Shown: one piece after another, positions 24,452 to 37,390 of the stretch | How positions within the stretch are numbered: position 1 is the stretch's first letter | Layout of the letters: every line of letters starts with the position of its first letter | Assembly: GCA_003254925.1 (NCBI GenBank) | Contig: QANZ01017464.1 | Span: 1 to 64,000, forward strand | Direction: 5' to 3' | Source of the DNA: Chamaecrista fasciculata | Taxonomy: Eukaryota > Streptophyta > Magnoliopsida > Fabales > Fabaceae | DNA length: 64,000 nucleotides | Position numbers and translations under genes: made by a program | The notes under the pieces: generated by a model | What the model was told of the DNA's origin: nothing | Databases searched by the model: none | Seen by the model: the letters and a program-made list of their open reading frames with translations, nothing else

Positions 24452-26371
24452 TTAAGGGTCGTAAGGAATGGGAATTAAGCAGAGTTTGTTCCTCCTTCCA
24501 ACGACAGCTCCAGAGGCTTCAGCCATATCCAAGTCCTCTGGTTTCATTCCATTTGGGAGTTCCCAGTCAAAATGATACAGTAATTTTGCTAGAGGAAGCT
24601 CCAAATTGGCTAAACCAAATGAAATACCTGGACACATTCTCCTTCCTGCTCCAAAAGGAATGTACTCAAAGTTGGTTCCTTTGAAATCACCATTGGAAGC
24701 ACCATCACCTTGGAACCTCTCTGGCATGAATCTCTCTGCATCATGCCAATGCTTAGGGTCTCTTCCAAGTGCCCATGCGTTCACAATGACTTTAGTCTTC
24801 ATGGGTATTTCATATCCATTAATCTTGCATGGTTCTCTGCATTCTCTTGGGATCAGCAATGGAAGAGGTGGGTCTAATCTCAATGTTTCTTTTATTACTG
24901 ATTTGAAGTAGCTCAGTTCACCTAAATCGCTCTCTTTGATTCTTTCCTTTCCTCTAAAAGCTTGTCTGATCTCTGCTTGTGCCTTCTCCCTCACTTTGGG
25001 GTTTCTCATTAGCTCTGACATAGCCCACTCTAGTGTTGTTGATGAAGTATCTGTTCCAGCAGCAAACATGTCCTGGATATGTTGAATTTACTTTAATAAT
25101 AATATTCATAATTAGATCCAGAAACATTTTCAGAGTTATATCGATTACATTAGGCACACTTTTCAAGAAGATGTGTACTCACATGTTTATTTGTTAGTCT
25201 TTTGGAAAATTTAAGCACTACTTTTAGGTTTTTTTTTATTAATTTCTCCTTTAAAAATGATTAAATAGTTTACTTTTGTAATTCTTTTAATTCCATTGAT
25301 TTGTTGGGGACACATAAATTCAGTCTCACAGTAAAACTAGATAACAATATATGAATGGTTTCAAGGAAAATTCGGTATATGAAGAACTTATGTAAGACCC
25401 TACTTTAATTTATTTTATTATGAGGCCCCCTTAGATTTTGTGAGAGAAGATAGACTAACCCAAATGACTGCTTTGATGTTGTTGGTTGTGATTGGAATGT
25501 CAAGGTTGGCATTGTGTTGGATCCTCAGAAGAACCTGAACAAGATTCTCATCTCCTGTTTCACCCTTTTCTTTTTCTCTTGTCCTTTGCTTTTCTTGATT
25601 TTCAGCGATAATGTTCTCCAAGATCTTGTCACTCCTCCTATGGATCTTTTCCAATTTTGGTCTCATCCCAGTTATGAAATGTATAGGTTTCACCGAAGGA
25701 AACAAGTCAGCAAGATCAAAACCATCTGACGCTTCTATTGCTTCCTTGACCAAACTCACAAACTCTTGTTGGTCCTTGGATATGTTACCAAAAGCAGCCC
25801 TGGAAACAAAGTTACTGATCAACTCTGCAAATATGCTGCTAATATTGACTGGTGAACCTGAAGATGACTGAATCCTCTGTATGAGCTTGTCAACCTCTTC
25901 TTCTCGGATATAGGAGAAAGACTGAACCCTCTTTGCACTCAAAAGCTCTAACATGCATAATTTCCTCATCTGTCTCCAGTAATCACCATATGGGGCAAAG
26001 GCAATGTCAGTAGACCCATATCCCATGATTTCTGAGGACAGAAACACTGGCCTCTGTGAAAAAGCAAGGTCATGTGTTTTCATTATCTGCTTGGCTATGT
26101 TTGGGCATGAAACTACCACTGCAGAAATTTCACCCAATTGAAGGTGCATCAAAGGTCCATATTTTTGGGAGAGTTGATGCAGAGCATGGTGGGGTGGTGA
26201 GCTTGCTGCTACTGCAGCTAGTTGATGAAGGTTCCCTATAAGAGGTAGCTTCCATGGCCCTGGGGGAAGTTTATGTGTTAAACTATTCTTCTTATGATTA
26301 TACTTGTTTGCAACCCAAAGTATAAAAGAGAGGAAAAAGGTAATGACCAACAATGAAGATTGGGTTTCCAT
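24452..26371 (-). CDS. Cytochrome P450, CYP71D-like, locus A (intact)
   Basis: Exon 1 is 26371-25460 and exon 2 is 25072-24452, with donor TGG|GTTAGT, acceptor CCAG|GACATG and phase 0. The product is 510 aa, normal for the family. I chose the ATG at 26371 (METQSS) because it directly precedes the hydrophobic anchor; upstream codons are not conserved. Landmarks: anchor (residues 6-24), proline hinge [12 protein letters not shown]-helix YWRQMRK, I-helix AGTDTS (309-314), K-helix ETLR (366-369), PERF (421-424), heme loop [10 protein letters not shown] (444-453, Cys451). The K-helix is followed by DPP where relatives have HPP. CYP71D enzymes are ER-bound monooxygenases of terpenoid, alkaloid or flavonoid metabolism; substrate unknown. 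It is the first of seven array members and closest to B. Confidence 0.93.
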
Positions 26372-26492
26372 GGGATCAAATGCTTGTAAAGCTTGTTTTC
26401 TCACAATTCTCTAAGTCACACGTAGATTTAACACGTATATATGCATCTAAGGGATTCCGTTGCATAAAAAGGAAGATTCGGTCTTGTCCATT

Positions 26493-26857
26493 TGATATAT
26501 ATATATACAGAAAAGAAAATTACATGATTATTGTCTATCTGACGTAAAATATTTGTCTATCCTTGGGTACACATTATAAAATACGTTAACACTTGTGAGA
26601 ATATAAGTTTAGCATAAACTACCAAGTACCAACTATTGAGGTGGGTTCTTCAATGAATGTTTCCACTTTCCACAATTGATATATATATACAGAAAAGAAA
26701 ATTACATGATTATTGTCTATCTGACGTAAAATATTTGTCTATCCTTGGGTACACATTATAAAATAAGTTAACACTTGTGAGAATATAAATTTAGCATAAA
26801 CTACCAAGTACCAACTATTGAGGTGGGTTCTTCAATGAATGTTTCCACTTTCCACAA
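26493..26857. repeat. Direct tandem duplication of about 182 bp in the promoter of P450 A
   Basis: Two copies (26493-26674 and 26675-26857) differ at only a few positions, for example AAATAC against AAATAA and AAGTTT against AAATTT. No N lies between them, so the duplication is probably real. It begins about 120 bases upstream of the ATG of P450 A. A related sequence (GGTGGGTTGTTCAATGAATG) occurs upstream of P450 B near 30958. Confidence 0.85.
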
Positions 26858-28634
26858 CCAAGTTGGAACGATAAAAATTCAAGTGTATTCTTGCCGGCTA
26901 GCGGCCACAACGATTGTCACGAGAAGCTAAGTTTCATAAATGTTTGTTTGTTTTCTAATTTTTTATTTTTTATTTTTGGCCTGAATGTTTGTTATCTAAT
27001 TTGACTCTATTGGATTCCAACTTTTTTTTCCCACAGCTTATTCATCAGCAAAAGTTTTGGATGCGATGTCTCCTTCACTTCATTTTCTTAAGAACATCTC
27101 CTATTATTTTTTGATACAATCAAAGGTCAGTGCAGGATTCTTCCAAGATGTTTTTTTGTTTGTTTTACTTCGTACACTACATGATATAGATCCTCTATAG
27201 TGCATTAGAGGTGTAAAACTAAGAGAGAAAATAACAATTATAGAGAGAAAGTGTTAATAAAACCCACATCTCTGACATTTTCTCTCTCTAACTGTTCATT
27301 TATCTTTTAGCAATATACTTATAGTGCACTACAAGGATCTAAATTCGTACACAATTTGTCAAAATTAAATTCAGTTTAGATATTTATGGTGTTAAAGGCT
27401 TGAAGCCTAACATCTGAGATCATTTCAATGTTTTTAGTTGCCTGTAGTTATAAAGTTTCGAGTGATGAAAAATATTAGTTCTCATTTATTTGTCTTTCTC
27501 CTCTCATCTGCCCAACTTTAATTTTCAACTTTCAAAAAACTAATTAATGAGAATTCAAGTTTTCCATAATGTTTACCTTTAATATCTCAAGGTTAAATAT
27601 AGATTTTTGGTTAAATAGTCATTTTAGTTTTAAAACTATTTTTTATTCCATTTTAGTACTCAAACTTTCACATATTTCTGGTTTTTGTCATTATTTTTAA
27701 TTTGAATAGTGGAGATGAATAATTTTCCACTCATATATATATCATAATAAGTTAGTTTGCTAAAAGAGAAAGAAAAATATTCTTTCATAAACACAAATTA
27801 GAAATAAATTTGTGGTTGAATTTTCTTTTTTAAAATAAAAATTTTTGTTCCTCTCTTTGCAAACTCACTTATTGGAATACATATAAGATCGATCTAGGTT
27901 AGAAATAACGACAAAAACAAGACAAAATCACTTTTTGGACTAATAGTGGAACAAATTTGAAAATTTGAGAACCAAAGTGGAACAAAAAATAGTTTTAGGG
28001 CCAAAATGAAAGTGACCCTATAATTTGAGGATTAAAGTGACTATTTGATCTAAATTTTTTTTATATGAGTTAAAATACATCTTTAGCATCTTATATCTAA
28101 AAAAAAAAGTTTTAATATAGTTTTCTGGATTACAAACATTTAGGTTTGAATTTGATATCCATATTGCTTAGACTGACCTTAAGTTATTTTAAAAATTAAA
28201 GAATAAAAGTATTACCTTTAAATCGAATGTACCAAATTGAAACTTAAAAAGTTATAGTAACCAATTGTAAATTGTAGTCATATTTTAATAAAAAAAAATG
28301 CTCACATAAGAGAATTGTAATATTTTTCTCTCTTATCTTTTAAAAATCATATGATGTGATGTGGACTGTAGCTGTGACGAGGATCCTCTTCTAACTTAGA
28401 GACTTGCTCTAGAGTTAACATGTTGTCATGTAATATATTTTGTTTCATAGTCAAAGCGAAATAAATACAATAGTTTTATAAATATTAAAAGAAATCATCC
28501 ATAAATATATATAATCATCGCATACAAAACAGGAGACATTATGTGGTTTATTTTCAGGGTTGAAGGTAGAAGTGGTAAGCAGAGAGGTAGTGTTGTTGAT
28601 ATGAGAATATAAGATGATAGTGTGCCAACTGAGA
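26858..28634. other. Intergenic region between P450 A and P450 B
   Basis: AT-rich DNA containing one inverted-repeat element (27609-28050, listed separately). No gene is recognised. The left part shares short blocks with the upstream region of P450 B (30930-31230), as expected if A and B come from one duplication. Confidence 0.5.
27600..28059. mobile_element. Short MULE-like inverted-repeat element
   Basis: The body is 27609-28050 (442 bp). The ends are inverted (GGTTAAATAGTCATTTTAG against GATCAAATAGTCACTTTAA), and flanking 9-mers TAGATTTTT and TAAATTTTT match at 8 of 9 positions. No coding capacity. Same general type as the element at 5585. Confidence 0.7.
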
Positions 28635-30714
28635 TTATGGTGGAGTGACATAAGGAATGGGAATCAAGCAAAGAGTGTTCTTCCTTCCAACTATAGATCC
28701 AGAGGCTTCAGCCATATCCAAATCCTCTGGTTTCATTCCATTTGGAAGTTCCCAGTCAAAATGATACAATAATTTTGCCAGTGGAAGCTCCAAATTGGCT
28801 AAACCAAATGAAATACCTGGACACATTCTTCTTCCTGCTCCAAAAGGAATGTACTCAAAGTTGGTTCCTTTGAAATCTCCTTTGGAAGCACCATCACCTT
28901 CAAACCTCTCTGGCATGAATCTCTCTGCATCATGCCAATGATTAGGGTCTCTTCCTAATGCCCATGCGTTTATAATGACTTGAGTCTTCATGGGTATTTC
29001 ATATCCATCTATCTTGCATGGTTCTCTGCATTCTCTAGGAAGCAGCAATGGAAGAGGTGGGTGTAATCTCAATGTTTCTCTTATTACTGACTTGAAGTAA
29101 CTGAGTTTGTCTAGATCACCCTCATTCATTCTTTCCTTTTCACTAAAAGTTTGTCTTATCCCTGCTTGTACCTTCTCTCTCACTTTGGGGTTTCTCATTA
29201 GCTCTGACATAGCCCACTCTAGTGTTGTTGATGAAGTATCTGTTCCAGCAGAAAACATGTCCTGGATGTGTTGGAATCACTTAGTTAATGATATTCTCCT
29301 TCAAAAATTTGTTCATATGTTTGTTAGTCATCTAGAAAGTTTAATTTAAGTACAAATTCACTTTCTTTTTTAATCAATTCCTCGATAAAAATGGCTAATT
29401 TTTATTACTCAACAGTAAATGATTGACTTTTTTAAAAATTTCCTCTCTACAATATGAGTTTAGTGGAATAGTGGGCTATTTGATGTCAAATTCTTATATA
29501 ATTTTATTCATGTTTTTCCCCCATAGTTTAGTCGTTAAAACAAATATGATTAAGAATCTGTCTAATATTAAAGTGATTGTACGCAGAAAAGCAGATTCCT
29601 TTAATTTGTTGGCACCCATATACTCATGGCTCATTGTGAAAAGATAACAATATGAGTGCTTAAAAGGAAAATTCAGTATAGGAAGAACGTAGGTAAGAGT
29701 ATAAGACCCTACTTACAAAAAAGATTGAACCAATTTTTAATTGACCCTACTTAGAATTTGTGAGAGAAGATATATGTACTAACCCAAATCACTGCTTTGA
29801 TGCTGTTGGTTGTGACTGGAATGTCAAGTTTGGCACTGTGTTGGATCCTCAGAAGAACCTGAACTATATTCTCATCCCCTGCTTCATCACCCTTTTCTTC
29901 ATTTCTTCTCCTTTGATTTTCTTGATTCTCAGCGATAATGTTCTCCAAGATCTTGTCCTGCCTCCTATGGATCTTTTCCAATTTGGGCCTCATCCTACTC
30001 ATGAACTGAATAATAGGTTTCATTGAAGGAAACAGATCAGCAAGATCATGACCTTTTTGTGACACTAGTATTGCTTCCTTGGCCAAATTCACAAACTCTT
30101 GTTGATCCTTTGATGATATGTTACCAAAAGCAGCCCTGGAAACAACTTTACTAATGAGTTTGACAAACATGCTGCTAATATCCACAGGTGAACCTGAAGA
30201 TGACTGAACTGAATTTATGAGCTTGTCAACTTCATCTTCTCGGATGTAGGAGAAAGATTGAACCCTCTTGGCACTCAAAAGCTCTAACATGCATATTTTC
30301 CTCATCTTTCTCCAGTGATCACCATATGGGGCAAAGGCAATGTCAATATACCCATAAGTCAAGATTTCTGAGGACATTAACTCTGGCCTATATGAAAAAG
30401 CAAGATCATGTGTTTTCATTATCTGCTTGGCTATGTCAGGGCATGAAACAACCACTGCAGAAACTTCACCCAATTGAAGGTGCATCAAAGGTCCATATTT
30501 TTGGGAGAGTTTTTGTAGACCATGGTGAGATGGTGAGCTTGCTGTTGCTTGAGCTACTTCATGAAGACTTCCTAAAAGAGGTAGATTCCTTGGCCCAGGG
30601 GGAAGTTTATGGGGCACCCTATTTTTTTTATGACTCAACATTTTTGCAAAGCCATAGTATAAGGAAAGTGAGGGAAAAAGTAATGGCCAAAAACATTGAA
30701 GATTGGGTTTCCAT
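28635..30714 (-). pseudogene. Cytochrome P450, CYP71D-like, locus B (frameshift in membrane anchor)
   Basis: Exon 1 is 30714-29784 and exon 2 is 29261-28635, with the same splice sites as locus A. From the hinge onward (HKLPPGPRNLPLLG) everything is intact: C-helix HWRKMRK, I-helix [24 protein letters not shown]. The conserved METQSS start (ATG 30714) lies in another frame, which stops at TAA 30628-30630. Compared with A, one extra base lies in the T/A-rich anchor end (near 30650). In the P450 frame the first ATG is at 30641 (MLSHKKN), which would give a protein without its ER anchor. It is either a very young pseudogene, a sequencing error, or a gene with an altered start. Coding sequence otherwise looks under constraint. 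Closest relative: A. Confidence 0.85.
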
Positions 30715-32424
30715 GGGATCAAATGTTTGTAAAGCTGCTTTCTTCACAATTCTCTCTAAGCCACGCCTAGATTTAATATGCATGTGTCCAAGGAGTTCCA
30801 TGGCACTTAGTCTTCTCCATTTGATGATGCTTCCTAGGTAATAGGTATATATTAAAACTACATGATGAATCTCAATCTGACAATTTTTTTTTTCTTGGGT
30901 AAACGGCATAAGATACCATTATGGTATAGGATACACTACCAAAGTACCAACTAGTAAGGTGGGTTGTTCAATGAATGATTCCCATGTCTAGAGCATCGTC
31001 TCTTATTTGACTGATAAGAGGGTAATGTTTTGATGATGTAATCAAATCTCAACGTGGGTTCCATCCAAGATTTTTGTTACTTTTTTTTTGTTTTCGCACA
31101 TAATAACTACGAAAGTTAAAGTCAATGCTGAATGTTTAAGGTGTTTGAGGTCAACATCTGTTGGTTCATTTCAATATTTTTGGATGCCTGTATTTGTATA
31201 ATTGTTACTCTCTTCTGATAGGTCTTACCTCTTTTTTTTCTAACTTTTAATAAATTAATTGTTATAATCAATGAGAGCTCCAGATTTTCTTAATAAGTCA
31301 TTTGATGCAATGGGATGGATAAGATGCAGAAACTTTTAGGGAATACTACTAGGAACTTTAGCGGATCCAGTCCCCTGAATGTTTAATACAATTACAGTGC
31401 AAGAAATTCTTTCTTTTTTAGATTTCTCTAATCTTTACAAAATTAAATTGCTTTTGATTGAATTAAAAGAATAAACAAATTTATTGATGTACAGAAATTA
31501 ATTCAAGTACTATACTTGACGTCTGCACTAAAATAATATATAACGTTAGAACATACTAATGTATAAACTACTTAAACTCTTAACGTTTTTGCAAACATAT
31601 TAATCCCTTAGTACATGAGTTTAAAAAATAAATTGTTTCCAACTTGGAAGTATTATTCTTGTAGTTTTGATACCTATCAAAGCTCAAACTGATATATATA
31701 CGTTCTATATCAAGATGNAGAATAAACAAATTTATTGATGTACAGAAATTAATTCAAGTACTATACTTGACGTCAGCACTAAAATAATATATAACGTTAG
31801 AACATACTAATGTATAAACTACTTAAACTCTTAACGTTTTTGCAAACATATTAATCCCTTAGTACATGAGTTTAAAAAATAAATTGTTTCCAACTTGGAA
31901 GTATTATTCTTGTAGTTTTGATACCTATCAAAGCTCAAACTGATATATATACGTTCTATATCAAGATGGCTGATTGTTATCCCTTACCATCAACTTATAA
32001 TCTTCTAGCTATAAAAACTACAGTACTGCAACGGTAATATAGTCGAGAGATATAGAAGAATTTCTCAAGTGCTTATGATTGGCTTTCCATTTTGTTGTTT
32101 TTGCTTTACATTGCTGTTAATTTTCTTTGCAAAAGATTCCCAACCCTCATTGCATTTTTTAGGATGTTTCTATTATAGGGGTTAACGTATTCATGAAGCG
32201 ATTTGTGTTTTTACCAATCAAACTGGGGAAAATACAAAGAAGGTGGGGAAACAACTAGTCAAATCAATACTTGAGTGTCCCTCGCATTATTGATGGAAAA
32301 GTGGCTTAAGCTAGAGGAATTATCTTATTTTTATCACTGGTGCCTGAAAGCTGTTCGATGAAATGATTAAGAAGCAAAAGGACAATGGACATGAAGAAGA
32401 AAGAAACATAGCACAATCAGAGTT
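30715..32424. other. Intergenic region between P450 B and P450 C
   Basis: The part near B resembles the upstream region of A. The part near C contains the N-joined duplication (31468-31968) and resembles 35770-36350 beyond locus D, so it belongs to the C/D duplication unit. No gene is recognised. Confidence 0.5.
31468..31968. repeat. 250-bp direct repeat joined by a single N (likely assembly artefact)
   Basis: Bases 31468-31717 and 31719-31968 are the same 250 bp with one visible mismatch (GTCTGC against GTCAGC), separated only by the N at 31718. This is the pattern left when two overlapping contig ends are placed side by side instead of merged. The true sequence probably has a single copy. 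Confidence 0.85.
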
Positions 32425-34278
32425 TTATGCGTTGTCATTTGATGGAAGAATATAAGAGCTGGGAATCAAATTTAGGTTATCCTTCCTTCTAGACACGCCT
32501 CCAAAGATTTCAGTCATATCAAAGTCCTCTGGTTTCATTCCATTTGGGAGTTGCCAGTCAAAGTGATAGAGTAAGCATGCTAGAGTAAGCTCAATACCAG
32601 CTAAACCAAATGAAACCCCAGGACACATTCTCCTTCCTGCACCAAAGGGAATATATTCTAAGTTTTTCCCTTTGAAATCATAACAATTGCCATGGAACCT
32701 CTCTGGTATGAAGCTCTCAGCATCATACCAATACTGTGGATCTCTTCCTAGTGCCCATACATTTACCATGACATTAGTCTTCTTTGGTATATCATATCCA
32801 CCAATTTTGCAGGATTCCCTGCATTCTCTTGGGATCAACAAAGGAGCAGGAGGGTGTAACCTTAATGTTTCTTTGATCACTTGCTTTAAGTAACTAAATT
32901 CCTTTATATCATTCTCATTGACTGTTTTCTTTCCCATCATAGCCTCTCTAATTTCAGCCTGTGCTTTCTCCCTTACTCTTGGATTCCTCATCAGCTCGGA
33001 CATAGCCCAGTCTATTGTTGTTGCTGATGTGTCTGTTCCAGCACTGAACAGGTCCTGCATAATCAGTGTTCAAGTTCTTTCTATATTAGACTAATCTGCA
33101 ATTTGAGTCCATGGAAAATGCATGTTTCATTAAGCCAGTCCTCAGAAGATAACCGCCATACGTCTTCTAAATTTTTTGAAAACTTATGAATAAAAGACTT
33201 TGTCTGTGGGCTAAATTGATGAGTTTTTGAAAATTTTTAAGACCCAAATGACTATAATTATCTTTGACAGAACAAGAAATTCTGTAATTATTTTGTGAAA
33301 TATATTCAACATAAGGAAAAGATTTATAGTAGGCCTATTAGTAGTGGTAGTACTAACCCAAATCACTGCTTTGATGTTGTTGATTGTAAGTGGGATCTCA
33401 TGGATGGGACTTTGTTGAATTCTTAGAAGAACCTCAAGGAGAGTCTCATTCCCATCTTGTGCTTTCATCTGCTGCTTTTCTAGGTTCTCCTTGATAGTTT
33501 CCTCTAATATCTCGTCAATCCTCTTGTGGATCTTCTCCAATTTGGCTTTCAACCTGGTCATGAGATGAAGAGGCTTCCATGAAGGAAACAAATCAACCAC
33601 ATTAAATCCTCCTGACAGGTCAACTACTTCCTTTACCAGACACAGAAGTTCATTCTGGTGTTTGTGTTTGTCACCGAATACTGCTCTTGCAACAAAGTGA
33701 CTCGTTAGAGGGAAAATCCTGTTGGTGAGATCAATTGATGAGCCTGCAGATAACTGAATTGATTGTATGAGGTGAGCCATCTCTTGTTCTCGTATGTAAG
33801 AAAAAGACTGAACCCTCTTGGCACTCAGAAGCTCTAGAGTGCATATTTTTCTCATCTGCCTCCAGTAATCACCATACTGAGAGAAAATAATGTCTGCTGA
33901 GCCATATACTATAATTTTGGCTACAAATGGCTGTGGCCTATTCACAAAACAAAGATCATGTGTTTTTGTGATCAGCTCTGCCATGCTAGGGGATGATACA
34001 ATGACTGTAGAAATTTGACCAAGTTGTAAGTGCATCAAAGGTCCATATCTTTGAGAAAGTTCTCGAAGAGCATGGTGTGCAAGTGAGCCTGCTCCTACTA
34101 GTTGATGAAGGTTTCCTATCAGAGGTAGCTTCCATGGCCCTGGGGGAAGTTTAGGAACTACACTCTTAGCATGGCCTACTTTAGAATTGTGATTATTTGC
34201 TACCCAAAGAAACAGGAAGAAGAAGAGAAGGAGGAAGAAAGTAACTAGTACTACCATGAAAGAAGATTGGAATGGCAT
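32425..34278 (-). CDS. Cytochrome P450, CYP71D-like, locus C (intact)
   Basis: Exon 1 is 34278-33358 and exon 2 is 33054-32425 (acceptor TGCAG|GACCTG), giving 516 aa. Landmarks: N-terminal anchor with a very hydrophobic Leu/Phe run (residues 8-24), the lineage-specific linker VGHAKSVV, hinge [12 protein letters not shown]-helix YWRQMRK, I-helix AGTDTSATT (312 onward), ETLR (369-372), PERF, heme loop [10 protein letters not shown] with Cys451. Exon 2 ends IPSSYILPSNDNA, slightly longer than A. Expected role: ER-bound monooxygenase of specialised metabolism, substrate unknown. Its closest relative is the broken locus D, with which it also shares flanking sequence. Confidence 0.93.
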
Positions 34279-36399
34279 CTTTTGGGTTTGAAGGTTTTTG
34301 GTTCAGTCTTTAGGGGTTTTAAAGTGTTGAGTGGTTTTGGGGTTTGAATGGTTGAATGGATGATTTAATGATTGATGAGTCACTCTTACCTAAAACAATC
34401 TAGAAAGTAAATTTGATTTAGTTTTTAAAAGACAAAAAACATTTCAAAAAATTTAGAAAATTAAATATGAAAGTAGAATCAATTTGTTTTCTTTGTTAAA
34501 GTACGAATATAATATGATTCTAAATTATGTTGAATAAAATGACTAAATTAATTGTAATTACATTTCAATAAGTAATTCTTTTTTCTTTTTTTTTTTGCTG
34601 TAAAATCTTATCTTGCGGTTGTGGAAAAGCAACAACCTTTGAAGTGCAGAAATTGCAATTTCAGCATGTGACTGTGCTTGATAATAATAGAAGGCGAATT
34701 CAAAAGAAACTTGTTCTGAGTAATAATGGCCTCATCTTCCACACCACAAATCAAAAAGGTCCCTCCACGTTAATCAGATGGAACTCAATGTCTAGCACGA
34801 TTTTGAAATTTAAATTTAAGACAACAATCCACATTTTGTCTTCTAATAATTACTGATGCCTCTGAAATTTGAATCCCAATGTTTTTGTCTTTTGTGGCTT
34901 ATCTTATTGTTCAGAAAAAAAGTGATTTTGTCGAAACCTTGATGTCTTGGTCGTCAAAATTATGTACGTGAGTATCAAATTGGTGATGCCAAAAAAAAAA
35001 AGTATCAAATTGGTCGTTAAAATTATATTTCATATCATTTAAAAATCGTATGATCAGATGTTCAAGTGTTGTTAAAATCGGACCGGACGCTTTTACCGGT
35101 TTAACAGTCAACCAACCACTAGAACAAGTTGATTCAACCTAAAAAATCAAACTAGTAGTTAGACTGGATTAGATCAGATTTAACCGGCCAAAACCGTTAA
35201 ACCGACGGTCCAACAACTCACTATTTCTTTTTTAATATAATTTCACATTTTAACTTTTAAATACACAAATTAATGAAATAAGATCTAAAGTTCACTTAAT
35301 TTATTTTATTTTATAAAAAAATTTATTTGATTTGCATAAAGTTTATTAATTTAAAAATCTATCTAGTTATATATATATATATTATGTTATCTTTATTTTA
35401 TGTCTTTGTATTGTTCTTATAACGTAATCTATTTCAATTTAACAAATAAAAAATAAAAATATTGAACTATTAATTTTCATTGTGTGTATATAATGTTTAT
35501 ATTTAATATATAATAAAAGTAATTAATATTTATTATTTATTATATCATCTGGTTCGACCGATAGTTTAAACTGATCAAATCATGAAGCGAACACTTGTCT
35601 GAGTCATTGAACAGTTCGGTCCTAACAACATTGGTATAAACTGTAGTTGTAAGTTCCGATTGTTTACTTCATTTTGTGAATTTCCCTGAAATATTTTTTT
35701 AGCCAAAAGAAGAATTTCTCTAATCTTTACATTAACTACATAATTAACTTTCCATTGCCTAAATTAACAAAATAAACAAATTTGTTGACGCGCCCACAAA
35801 TTAATTCAAGTACTAATGCTTGACGTCAACACTAAAAAGTCTAAAATAAAAAGAAAAATTTGTTTGAACTATCTAAATATAAAACATACTAATGTACAAA
35901 GTATAAACTACTTGCAAGTTTTTGCCAACAGCCTAACACATATAAGTCCTTAGTACATGAGTTTCAAAAAGCAATTTTGTTCCAACTTCGAAGTATTATT
36001 ATCCTTGTCTTGATACCTATCAATGCTCAAACTGATATATATATATATACCTTCTACATCAAGATGGCTGATTATTATCCCTTATCGTCAACTTATGATC
36101 TTCTGTGTACGAAAACTACAGTACTGCCTTCAAAAAATGTTTTTGGCAAAAGATTCGCAACCGTCGTTGCATTCTTTAGGATGTTGTTTCTATTATAGGA
36201 TGGTGGGAAACAACTAGCTAGTCAAATTAACACTCAAGAGGGCATCTCACATTATTGATTGCAAAGTGGCCTAAGCTGGCTGAATTATATTATTTTTATT
36301 ACTGGTGCCTGAAAGCTATTCGATGAAATGACAAAGAAGCAAAAGGACAATGAACATGAAGAAAGAAACACAACACAAACCGAGTTTTATTATGCCTTG
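34279..36399. other. Intergenic region between P450 C and P450 D
   Basis: The block 34640-34890 resembles 47560-47840 upstream of D, and 35770-36350 resembles the region downstream of C. The repeats thus mark the ends of a duplicated unit. An inverted-repeat element (35067-35630) lies between. No gene is recognised. Confidence 0.55.
35067..35630. mobile_element. Non-autonomous inverted-repeat element with TGTTGTTA ends
   Basis: The left end TGTTGTTAAAATCGGACCG is mirrored by the right end (complement of TGTTGTTAGGACCGAAC). CCGGTTTAAC-like blocks recur in the left part. About 565 bp, no coding capacity, no clear target duplication. Superfamily not assigned. Confidence 0.5.
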
Positions 36400-37390
36400 T
36401 TATTTGATGGAGGAATATAAGTGTTGGGAATCAAAATATAGGTTATCCTTCCTTCTAGCTACACCTCCAAAGATAGGCCACATTTCAGTCATATCAAAGT
36501 CCTCTGGTTTCATTCCATTTGGGAGTTGCCAGTCAAAGTGATAGAGTAAGCATGCTAGAGGAAGCTCAACACTGACCATACCAAATGAAACCCCAGGACA
36601 CATTCTCCTTCCAGCACCAAAGGGAATATACTCTAAGTTTTTCCCTTTGAAATCATAACAAGTGCCATGGAACCTCTCTGGTATGAAGCTCTCAGCATCA
36701 TACCAATACTCTGGGTCTCTTCCAAGTGTCCATGCATTAATTATGACGTTGGTCTTTATGGGTATCTCATATTCTCCAATGATGCAGGGTACCCTGCATT
36801 CTCTTGTGATCAACAAAGGAGCAGGAGGGTGTAACCTTAATGTTTCTTTGATCACTTGCTTTAAGTAACTAAATTCCTTTATATCATTCTCATGGACTGT
36901 TTTCTTTCCCATCATAGCCCCTCTTATTTGTAACATCCTTATAAAATAATGGATGAAACTAATGCCTAACAAGAACTAACAATGCAAGGCACAAAAGAAA
37001 ACTAAAAATACATGAGGCTCAGCCTCTACAAAAGTCGCGCAGGGCCCAGCTCAGAATACAAATAAAATAAAATCTATATAACTGCCCTTCTACACCCGAC
37101 TCCCAGCACGACCTCAACGATCCTGAACCTGCACTAACACAACTGAAATGTTGTAGGGTGAGAATCTGGGGAGATTCTCAGTAGGGTTGTAGTCTCTCTA
37201 CTTGAACCACAGTCCCCCACTCAACAACAAACTTCAAGCACAAGTTCACAGCATGCATTTCTAGCATACAAGCACAATTTATAAACATACATATTCACTA
37301 ACCACTGAGCATCAACCAATTAATAATCATCACATTACATCTTCATCCAATAATAACCAACCAGATCAACAAGTATCACAATATTTGTAA

